Below, piece by piece: positions 15,960-23,263 of a DNA stretch of 64,000 nucleotides; position 1 is the stretch's first letter, and each line of letters starts with the position of its first letter. The translations under genes were made by a program, and so were the position numbers. The notes under the pieces were generated by a model. It saw only the letters and a list, made by a program, of their open reading frames with translations. It did not search any database and was not told where the DNA came from. Source of the DNA: Bacteroidia bacterium (GTDB taxonomy: Bacteria > Bacteroidota > Bacteroidia > Palsa-965); contig JAKLJE010000008.1 in the NCBI GenBank assembly GCA_023151315.1, forward strand, positions 1 through 64,000, read 5' to 3'.

Positions 15960-16955
15960 CTATTTTACTAATTCCGGTATATGTTTCACAAAGTCAATAA
16001 AAGAGACACATCTATTCGGAGGTATTTTTGCAGCAATCCAGTTCTTTCCTCTCCCTTTTTTGATTCCACCATCCTTCCTAAGCGGACTCTTAAAGCTGTA
16101 GGGTGCATCTAAAAAATAGTACGTATATACCGTTGACTTTTTATCGTTTCCATGCTTGACTCCTTGAATCCAATTATTGACTTGAGTGGCATCGTTAGCA
16201 AAGCTTTCTAAGTCTGTTGTGAAATCATCAATATCTCCCTGTTTCAAAGTAAGTATTCCAAGAATTTTTGACAGGTAAGTAATTCCCTCTTTCACTGAAG
16301 CAGATCGCGTATAATACGGAGCGAAATAGATTGGAGAACCGAACGTTTCATCCCTTCGATAAATACCATATTTTTCAAATCGCTCTATTTCGGTTTTTTC
16401 TTTCAAGTCCTGAATTAGAATTTCTTTCAGCTGATTCATTTTGTAATTCTTGGTTGCAAACTTCATAAAGGTGTTTGCAATGGGTTTATTGATATATTTT
16501 TTCTTGTTGTACAGTTCAATAACTTCAAACCAACTCGTGTTCTTAATAACAATATTATTTCGTACCTGCTTATTGGTATCTCTCTCCTGAGTTATGAAAC
16601 ATAAAACATTAACCTTACTATCCTTATTAAAACAGTTCAAATATTGAGTTCGCTGTTTCTGCACTTTCCCTTTTCTGATCTTGCATTCAATAATTACATG
16701 AAACTGTCCCTTGTAATAAATTTCGATATCCGTTCTTCCTTCAGCCCTCTTTTTCTCAGTAGAAATTTCCGCTAAATAAAAATTCTTTGCGCTGTTCTTT
16801 TGTCTTATTCCAAGAAATTTCAGAAGTCCAAAATAGCAATCCTTATCTGATGAGATCAAGTAAGAAAAAGCCTTTGCTAATGCAACCTCGTCAGAGCCAA
16901 GCAAGTCTAAATAGGACAATCCAGTTTTGCTGGAATTCGCACTTTTAATAATCAT
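15960..16955 (-). CDS. Putative PD-(D/E)XK nuclease
   Basis: The 331-residue cytoplasmic protein has a PD-(D/E)XK core: GRTDIEIYYKG then VIIECKIRKG, placing Asp76, Glu90 and Lys92 at the D-x13-E-x-K spacing of this nuclease superfamily. YLNCFN, with KVNVLCFITQER after it, fits the next strand and helix. The remainder is helical and has no domain I recognise. It lies 12 bases behind the Mrr-type endonuclease gene, so both nucleases are probably co-expressed. It could be the effector of a defence system; its target is unknown. Confidence 0.75.
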   Translation of the reverse strand: MIIKSANSSKTGLSYLDLLGSDEVALAKAFSYLISSDKDCYFGLLKFLGIRQKNSAKNFYLAEISTEKKRAEGRTDIEIYYKGQFHVIIECKIRKGKVQKQRTQYLNCFNKDSKVNVLCFITQERDTNKQVRNNIVIKNTSWFEVIELYNKKKYINKPIANTFMKFATKNYKMNQLKEILIQDLKEKTEIERFEKYGIYRRDETFGSPIYFAPYYTRSASVKEGITYLSKILGILTLKQGDIDDFTTDLESFANDATQVNNWIQGVKHGNDKKSTVYTYYFLDAPYSFKSPLRKDGGIKKGRGKNWIAAKIPPNRCVSFIDFVKHIPELVK

Positions 16956-16967
16956 TCTAAAACTTGA

Positions 16968-17948
16968 TTACACCGGCCAATAAACTTTTCTCAAGGGAAC
17001 GATCGAGCGAGTGTCCTGATCAAAGTTGTCGTAGTGTTGAATAATTAGCGATACCAGTAACTCGGAATCTACTAATGTGATTGGAATATTAGCACGATCA
17101 GCTTCGTATTTGGCCTCCTTTGTAAATCCACCCGTGGAAACATAAAGTCCTTTGTCGCTCGGACGAAGGCCACCAAGGAACGACCTGATTTCAGGTGCGC
17201 CCATAGTGCCTTTCCGGTGCTTTACTTCGACAACAATCCGAGGATTTTCCAGACCTAAACCATCAGGCGATGCAACGATATCCTTTCCGCGATCCGATCC
17301 TTTCGGACTGATGAATGTCTTATAGCCCATTCCACGAAGTAACCCAGCCACCAACTCTTGAAACTCATCCCAATTCAATAACAGAATTTTATCGCTAATA
17401 AATCCACGAGCCTTTGCTTCAAAATCGTCTTTAAGAATTTCAAGAGTTTCGTCTTTTACAGGGGCAACGACTTCTTCCACATTCTTATTCTCTTCATGAG
17501 CGCGCAGAAGCTCCTCTTCAACCTCTTGCGGAATGCTGAAGATGGTAAGTGTAGAACCGAGTGAATTTTTTGTCGAGGTACTTAACACATCGCGAGGTAC
17601 AGATTTCGACCAGTTCACCTCACGAACGTGATGGTATTCCGTCTCCTTTCCCTTGTAGGTGTAATCAGATTTAACCTCTCCAATCCAATATTTCCTTGTA
17701 TTCGGATCGTATGTGAGAACCTTGTCCCCCTTCTGAAATTCACATCGGAAGCGGTAGATCTGTCCAGCGAAATTATTTATCTGTCCTTCGCTGTAGTCGG
17801 AATAAGCCGTGCGAAGTTTGTCCTTTATTTCGAGGGGTTCTTTGACTTTGGATAAATCACCGATTTTATTCCATCCAATCGCTCCAATTTTCTTCTCCAA
17901 AAACTCGGTTACCAAATATCCGCCCTCTCCTGAGCGAAGCATCCACAT
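16968..17948 (-). CDS. Mrr-type restriction endonuclease
   Basis: The 326-residue protein contains in its C-terminal half the Mrr_cat fold: LNWDEFQELVAGLLRGMGYK, then GSDRGKDIV with the catalytic Asp, IVVEVKHRKG with E-x-K, and GLYVSTGGFTKEA. The N-terminal half (MWMLRSGEGGYLVTEFLEK, with KVLTYDPNTRKYWIGEV) resembles the N-domain that precedes Mrr domains in some restriction endonucleases and may recognise DNA. Mrr enzymes usually cut methylated DNA. No methyltransferase is in the island, as expected for a modification-dependent (type IV) enzyme. Confidence 0.87.
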   Translation of the reverse strand: MWMLRSGEGGYLVTEFLEKKIGAIGWNKIGDLSKVKEPLEIKDKLRTAYSDYSEGQINNFAGQIYRFRCEFQKGDKVLTYDPNTRKYWIGEVKSDYTYKGKETEYHHVREVNWSKSVPRDVLSTSTKNSLGSTLTIFSIPQEVEEELLRAHEENKNVEEVVAPVKDETLEILKDDFEAKARGFISDKILLLNWDEFQELVAGLLRGMGYKTFISPKGSDRGKDIVASPDGLGLENPRIVVEVKHRKGTMGAPEIRSFLGGLRPSDKGLYVSTGGFTKEAKYEADRANIPITLVDSELLVSLIIQHYDNFDQDTRSIVPLRKVYWPV

Positions 17949-18032
17949 ATTAAATACACATTAAGGTTAATACTTAAAGGAATAAAGATACCATTTTGAA
18001 AAATTCCACAGCGAAAAAAGGGTTTTGGTAAG

Positions 18033-18752
18033 CTATTGATTTTCAATAGCCGATGATGAAAATATCTCCATCTCCCCTCCCTGATTGAATCTCCCGAACT
18101 GCACAGCCTTTCCTTTCTCCGGAACTTCAATCACCACGTCAACATCGTGCTGAAATGAATTTGCTCCACGGAAATTTCCGGCCTTGGTTGTTTGGAAAAC
18201 GTAGATGAATCCTTTACCGGGATACTTCGCTTTCAACTCGCGCAGTTCTTTGGGGGAAAGACCGAGCAAATTGACTGAGTCCAGGAATATGAAATCATAC
18301 GAAGTGAGATCTGTGGGTAGTGTATCAGACACGAATATATTCTCGTGCGCGACATCCTTATCCTTGAGTTTTTTCTGAAGCGTAGCATCGAGCTTTTCTT
18401 CTTTCGCTACTTACAGAACCTTGCCGAAGTTGCGAGCGAGATATCCTGCGACGTCAACGCAGAGATAGGATTTACCCATCTTAGGTTTACCGAACACCAT
18501 TGCAGTGAAACCGGGGGCGGGATCACCAATGAGATCGAACCATTTATCCATGAAGCCGAGCGTTTTGAATTCGAGCTGTGTGAACTCAGTACTGCATAAC
18601 ACTTTCCCTTCACCTTCTTTATCCTCGATGCCGGAAAGCTCAACAGGATCAATGGGGTCGTTCTTTTCGGTGGTGCTGATCTTATTTTCATAATCCAGTA
18701 TTGCCGAGTAAAGATCGTTGAGCAATTCTTCGCTCAGGATTACTCTGTTCAC
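18033..18752 (-). pseudogene. RecA-like ATPase gene broken by one nonsense codon
   Basis: From a GTG at 18752 the frame encodes a RecA/RadA-like ATPase with Walker A GKPKMGKS and, after a TAA at 18411-18413, continues in the same frame with Walker B YDFIFLDSVN and VFQTTKAGN to 18033. The stop reads GKVL-stop-VAKEEKLDATL, where Tyr (TAT/TAC) would be natural, so one base change explains it. Total length is about 239 residues. There is no frameshift. The GTG overlaps the stop of the preceding fragment. Such ATPases occur on Bacteroidota mobile elements; the product is probably lost, or made as two pieces. Confidence 0.75.
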
Positions 18753-18877
18753 TTGATCGGATCGGTTTGCAAATAAGTCTGCATGAGCCGTTCGAAGCGA
18801 TCACCTTTATCACGTTCTGAAAAAGAAATCTTTCTGTACTTCTCTAAAACTTGGTTGAATGAAATTGTTTTTGCCAT
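18749..18877 (-). pseudogene. N-terminal fragment of an ISP/DEAD-box helicase-type restriction enzyme
   Basis: A 42-codon frame (ATG at 18877) encodes FNQVLEKYRKISFSERDKGD then RFERLMQTYLQTDP, the N-terminal signature of very large helicase-nuclease proteins of the type ISP / Mrr-DEAD family. It ends in IK-stop instead of continuing for more than 1,000 residues. The stop overlaps the GTG start of the ATPase pseudogene, so the fragment sits in the operon like a gene. I take it as the scar of a deletion or gene replacement inside a defence locus. Confidence 0.6.
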
Positions 18878-18892
18878 ATATGATATAATGTT

Positions 18893-21280
18893 CTATAAAG
18901 GTTTGATTGCGGTAACGTATGATTGCACGTCTTCCCATACGTTTATAATCTTAGCGTTTATCTCAGGTATGCTTGACTGCGTTTGCTTTTCAAACGCGAC
19001 ATAGTCAAATGATGGGTGGAGAACATATTTGCTGATTTGAGATTCTATGTCATCGAAGTAGAGTTTTAGCTTCCGATTTACGTACTCGATCAGCACATTG
19101 ATTTGTTCTTGAGCGAGGTTATTAAAGTTGAACTTGACGTCAGCAAAAGACTTTTCATACGCATCATTGATTTTCTCCATCGTCTTACGAATTCTTTTTG
19201 TCCGCCTCGACTCCTGGCCAAATATCAAATCCAAAAATATGGAACCAAGACCCATCCCAAGCCATCCAAGGGGGCCGAGTAAAGTACCCACAAATGCGCC
19301 AAGTATTCCTCGTCCCCATGTAGAGGAGAAATCTATTGAAGGCATTTGAATTTGATTTATTTCTTCCGCTTTGTAATCCGGATTATTTACACCCAAATCA
19401 ATGATCTCACGAACTTGCTTGAGATTAGTTTCTATCCATTCATCGATGTATTCCTTCAATTTGTTCAATTCAACATTTAGGTCTTCCTGAGTGCTGCTCA
19501 CGATTTGATATCCCCGTTGGATAAGAAAGGATTTCAAAGCATCGTCACTTGGTAGTTCTTTATCAAGTGGAATTTGTTCCAATTGAGCATGAATATTTTC
19601 GATTGCCTTTTGCTTTCTCAATTCAAGATTCGTTGCCACTCTGCTCTGAATTGATCGCAACTGAGAATGAACGTGTCGCTCCAAACCCGGAACTTTTGTT
19701 CGCACCTCAGCAATGGCTTCATTCAGCTTCTTTTTGTCTTTCGATTCCAATGCTCTCGCCCTGATAATGCTTTCCAGTTGTTTGATTGAGAGTTGCAAAT
19801 CCTTCATCAAAACATACAACTTATAAAAGCCAACCTTGTTTTCATTCAGCATGAATGCCCAAAGGTCTTTTTCAAGTTCTTCAATAGTTGTGATTTCGCT
19901 CTTAAGAGATGCTAAGTTTTCCTGATTCTTAGGGCTGATCGAAAGAAAGTATATTTTCTCAGCAACCTTTTCTTTCAGGTTATACTTTTTCAGGTTTCTT
20001 TCAATTTCATTTTTCAAGTCACGGAGAAGGGAAGGAGACAATTTATCTACCTTATTAACGATAAGAAATACTTTGTCTTTCTGTGAAAATTTCTCGATGT
20101 GTTTTTTTATCTCGTTGCTGAAAATGAAACTTCCTGAATCCGCTAAAGCACCATCAATAAGATATAGGATCGCATTGGCACAATCCGCTGTATGAAACGC
20201 GAAATCAAGAATTTCATCGTTGGGGTCATTAAGCCCCGGAATATCGTAGAACATTACACCGCGTTCCAATTGAGCAGATGATATGAATACATTTACTTCG
20301 CTAACTCTTTTGTAATTATCCTCGTTATTTTCTCTTGCAGCGTACTCTTTAATCAACTCTGATGAATAAGGAGCTTGGATGGCGGGTTTATTTCTATCGT
20401 AAAAGTTGATCTGAACTCTTTCTTCTCGTCCGGGGTGAATAATAATTGGAACTCCGGTCGTTTGCCACACGTCTGTCGGAGAAATATCCGGTCTTTTCAA
20501 AAGCGCATTGATCAAACTGCTTTTGCCAACACGAGACAAACCAGTGATGGCAATTCTATAAACTGCATTTTCGAGCCCTTCCTTTAACTTTTTTACATCT
20601 CCCTTAACCGATTCGAATGGACTCACAGAAATTAGTTCCTCATAACGAAGAATAGAGTCTCTTATCTTATCCTTCATTTCAAAAAACACACCGGGCTCCA
20701 ACAATTTCTTGTAAGCCTGACGGTAGTTGTAAACATACTCCCTTATTCCATCATGCTGACCGGACACAAGCAAATTGTTGATTGGTATTTTGATGGTGAT
20801 TTTATCAGCCTTATTCCAATAAGGTTGTTCTCGTTCGAGGTTGGAAATAAACCCATCATCAATCCACTGATAGTAAAATTTCTTTTTAGCGATATCGTTC
20901 ACCACGAATAAAAACGGCATTTGAGATGATGACTGATACCATTGCCTTATTTTTCTTGTTTCAATTGGATGCGGGGTTACAAAAGTTTCATCGACAGACA
21001 GCTTGGATTGAGATTTTAACTGAACCAAAAAGAATTTGCCATCCGGTTTAAAATTTTGAATACCATCTTCTGAAACTATCTCTACTGTGTAATCGTAACC
21101 GTGATCAGTTGTTCCGTTGGTTGGGATGCAAACCCATGCTCCCATTATTAACTCGAAATTGTTTCTTGACTGTCTCTCTTTTACGTTGCTTGATCCAATA
21201 CGCACAGATTTTTTCTTGGTGGTTTTCTTAACCACCTTCCTTTCAACTTTAGTTCCAGTTTTTTTACTCTTCTTGGTCAT
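18893..21280 (-). CDS. DUF4365 nuclease-like domain fused to a dynamin-like GTPase
   Basis: The 795-residue protein has three parts. A Lys-rich start leads into DUF4365 (about 36-175: RQSRNNFELIMGAWVCIP, GYDYTVEIV, FFLVQLKSQ), a fold related to PD-(D/E)XK nucleases; Asp and Q-x-K are kept. A dynamin-type GTPase follows: G1 GLSRVGKSS (about 245), G3 DIPGL (about 345), G4 NKVD (about 407). Then come long helices (490-650), a hydrophobic Gly-rich segment (about 655-690, LGAFVGTLLGPLGWLGMGLG) typical of a membrane paddle, and more helix. It probably acts at the membrane and could couple membrane remodelling to nucleic-acid cleavage in phage defence. It begins four bases after the HTH gene. Confidence 0.85.
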   Translation of the reverse strand: MTKKSKKTGTKVERKVVKKTTKKKSVRIGSSNVKERQSRNNFELIMGAWVCIPTNGTTDHGYDYTVEIVSEDGIQNFKPDGKFFLVQLKSQSKLSVDETFVTPHPIETRKIRQWYQSSSQMPFLFVVNDIAKKKFYYQWIDDGFISNLEREQPYWNKADKITIKIPINNLLVSGQHDGIREYVYNYRQAYKKLLEPGVFFEMKDKIRDSILRYEELISVSPFESVKGDVKKLKEGLENAVYRIAITGLSRVGKSSLINALLKRPDISPTDVWQTTGVPIIIHPGREERVQINFYDRNKPAIQAPYSSELIKEYAARENNEDNYKRVSEVNVFISSAQLERGVMFYDIPGLNDPNDEILDFAFHTADCANAILYLIDGALADSGSFIFSNEIKKHIEKFSQKDKVFLIVNKVDKLSPSLLRDLKNEIERNLKKYNLKEKVAEKIYFLSISPKNQENLASLKSEITTIEELEKDLWAFMLNENKVGFYKLYVLMKDLQLSIKQLESIIRARALESKDKKKLNEAIAEVRTKVPGLERHVHSQLRSIQSRVATNLELRKQKAIENIHAQLEQIPLDKELPSDDALKSFLIQRGYQIVSSTQEDLNVELNKLKEYIDEWIETNLKQVREIIDLGVNNPDYKAEEINQIQMPSIDFSSTWGRGILGAFVGTLLGPLGWLGMGLGSIFLDLIFGQESRRTKRIRKTMEKINDAYEKSFADVKFNFNNLAQEQINVLIEYVNRKLKLYFDDIESQISKYVLHPSFDYVAFEKQTQSSIPEINAKIINVWEDVQSYVTAIKPL

Positions 21281-21284
21281 CAGG

Positions 21285-21497
21285 TTACGCTGCTATTGTT
21301 ATATCAGTTGGAAGACTCAGCTTATCAAAAATGATTTTTACTTGAGGGATTTGGTAAAACCGCCCCTGTTTAGTTCCGATTTCTTTTTCAAATGGAACGA
21401 TCCACTTCTTCAAGGTGCGTGGATCAACACCATAAATCCGCGCTAACTCCGTAATGGAATAAGGCTTCAATTTGATTTGCGTGCTTTCAGTCTTCAT
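21285..21497 (-). CDS. Small helix-turn-helix protein
   Basis: The 70-residue protein has an HTH of the excisionase/MerR-like kind (YSITELARIYGVDPRTLKKW, residues 13-32) followed by a wing-like GRFYQIPQVKIIFDKL. It lies between the ImmA gene (18 bases) and the dynamin gene (4 bases), so it is likely co-expressed. It could be the operon's regulator or an adaptor. I cannot name the family. Confidence 0.7.
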   Translation of the reverse strand: MKTESTQIKLKPYSITELARIYGVDPRTLKKWIVPFEKEIGTKQGRFYQIPQVKIIFDKLSLPTDITIAA

Positions 21498-21515
21498 CGT
21501 ACTATATATTAAATT

Positions 21516-22565
21516 CTAAATTGCGTATCGTCTCATAAATTCTTCTTCCTTCATATTAAATATCCCTGCTAATTCGTTAACGTTTACTTTTAATGCATTG
21601 CGATACTTAGTGAACAGATCTCGCAACAATTTTGGTTTCTCAATAGGAATATCGAGTTCAGGCGGTTCGCGCCTGCGTATTTTTAATTGGTTAAACTGCT
21701 GAAGCAGGTAGGTGCGTTGATTGTAGGTGATGTCCTCCAAATCATGCGCACGAAACAAGAGTGCTTGCATTGATACTTTCCATTTCTTCTTCAGGTCAGC
21801 TAACTTTTGAATTGTAAGACCATCCTTGAATTCACTTCTGATATCAGAAGATGGCATCAGAAATTCGGCAGCGAAAACATTCGCTTCATGATCTACATCC
21901 CGATCACCGAAATCGCTTAATCCCGTGTGAAGCACTAAGTGCCCTAATTCATACGCAAGCGTGAAGCGTTGGCGATCACCAAGTAATGATTTGTTGTAAA
22001 TGATTACCGGATAACCTTCATGCGTCAGCACAATTCTGCTATCCACGCGCTCCGTATTAAATTCGAATGCAATGGTGATAATGCCTTTTGCCTCCAGTAA
22101 TGAGGTCATGTTATCAATCGCTCCATGAGGAATGTTCCACAGCTTACGCAGTTTCTTCGCTGCCTCTTCTGCCGATCCGATCTTTTCTAAATTGAAATGC
22201 GGAATTTCTGGCTTTGCCATTTTCACTTTGTGCAGCAGGGTCTCAATGTTCAGGCGATAGACCTGGATATTGGCTTCAATGGAAGCGATAATCTGCTTCG
22301 GAACTTTCAATCGCTTGCGGAAGTTGATAGTTGAAGTCAAGTACGCTTCACCTTCCTGACCAAAAAATCCAGAGGGATAGTTCAATTCCTTTTCAAGTTT
22401 ATCGATCACATCATCACTTAACGTGCGGTTGCTTTGTTCCATCTGACAAAGCAGAGCCGGAGAAATACCCAATCGGTCTGCTAATTCGCGCTGCGAAAGT
22501 CCGCGTGACTCACGCGCAAGCACGATCATTTCAGGGTTCACTTTATTCATCACAGAAGTCAACAT
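21516..22565 (-). CDS. XRE regulator fused to an ImmA/IrrE-type peptidase domain with altered active site
   Basis: The 349-residue protein starts with an XRE HTH (ARESRGLSQRELADRLGISP) and continues into an ImmA/IrrE metallopeptidase-like domain (about 165-260). The canonical zinc motif HELGH here reads YELGH (RFTLAYELGHLVLHTG; Tyr205), codon TAT, one base from CAT. The third-ligand region DHEANVFAAEFLMP is intact. Loss of the first zinc His predicts little or no peptidase activity. Such pairs control mobile elements by cleaving repressors on DNA damage. It is the first gene of the minus-strand arm and its start at 22565 or 22550 (MNKVNPEMIVLARE) is undecided. Confidence 0.87.
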   Translation of the reverse strand: MLTSVMNKVNPEMIVLARESRGLSQRELADRLGISPALLCQMEQSNRTLSDDVIDKLEKELNYPSGFFGQEGEAYLTSTINFRKRLKVPKQIIASIEANIQVYRLNIETLLHKVKMAKPEIPHFNLEKIGSAEEAAKKLRKLWNIPHGAIDNMTSLLEAKGIITIAFEFNTERVDSRIVLTHEGYPVIIYNKSLLGDRQRFTLAYELGHLVLHTGLSDFGDRDVDHEANVFAAEFLMPSSDIRSEFKDGLTIQKLADLKKKWKVSMQALLFRAHDLEDITYNQRTYLLQQFNQLKIRRREPPELDIPIEKPKLLRDLFTKYRNALKVNVNELAGIFNMKEEEFMRRYAI

Positions 22566-22790
22566 GTTTTTTTCAGCTTTGTCAGGAACGAAAGTATCAA
22601 AATTCTAAAACGAGGGCTAAAAATTTACAAAATATTTTTCAAGAGGTTTACTTTTTAAGGTTATATTCTTGTTAAACAATGATTTAAAATTGGTCAGTTG
22701 AAGTGATGAAAGTTAGGATTCGAAGCCTTAACGTTTTTTGTATAGAACCATAAAACCTCTCTAATCGTTAAAATTCATATCTTTAACTCA

Positions 22791-23183
22791 TTGAAAAAAG
22801 CCATAGCCATATTTTTCTGTCTGCAAATCTTTTCGGGGAACACCTTTGCTATGGAGGTAATGAAACTTCCTTTTTTAGTGCAACATTACTTTGAGCATGA
22901 AAAAGAAGATCATCCGGATTTAAGTTTCGGTACTTTTTTATGGGAACATTACGTGGCGGATAACCATGAAGATGAAACTGATGGTCATTGCGATGAAAAT
23001 ATGCCTTTCAAACATTGCCATGATTGTTGCTCTCATGTGGTTTCGGGTATTACTTGTTTGATTCCTGAAAATTCAATTGCAATAAGTTATCCTTGTATTG
23101 GAAAAGAAGTCAACTTCATTTCGCAGGATAATTTCCGCTCTTTTTATAGTTGCTGCATTTGGCAACCTCCCAAAATAGGTTAA
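22791..23183 (+). CDS. Small Cys/His-rich periplasmic protein of the metal-efflux operon
   Basis: The 130-residue protein uses a TTG start, which gives a normal signal peptide (MKKAIAIFFCLQIFSGNTFA). The mature part is rich in acidic residues, His and Cys (HYFEHEKEDHPD, DGHCDENMPFKHCHDCCSH), which suggests metal binding in the periplasm. It lies 80 bases before the RND pump and may be a metallochaperone or sensor. The in-frame ATG at 22851 would remove the signal peptide. Divergent from the ImmA gene; the 225-base gap should hold both promoters (TATCTTTA at 22777-22784 is a weak -7 match). Confidence 0.7.
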   Translation: MKKAIAIFFCLQIFSGNTFAMEVMKLPFLVQHYFEHEKEDHPDLSFGTFLWEHYVADNHEDETDGHCDENMPFKHCHDCCSHVVSGITCLIPENSIAISYPCIGKEVNFISQDNFRSFYSCCIWQPPKIG

Positions 23184-23263
23184 TGAAATAGGAACGCAGT
23201 TGCGTTTCCAAAGTGACATTGCGTGTCCTGAATTTTCGTTTTCATTAACTAACACATAATTAT

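Noticed and set aside
22331-22675. 114-codon plus-strand frame opposite the ImmA gene
   Set aside because: It is the complement of the XRE-coding part and ends in a Lys/Gln-poor tail with no domain.
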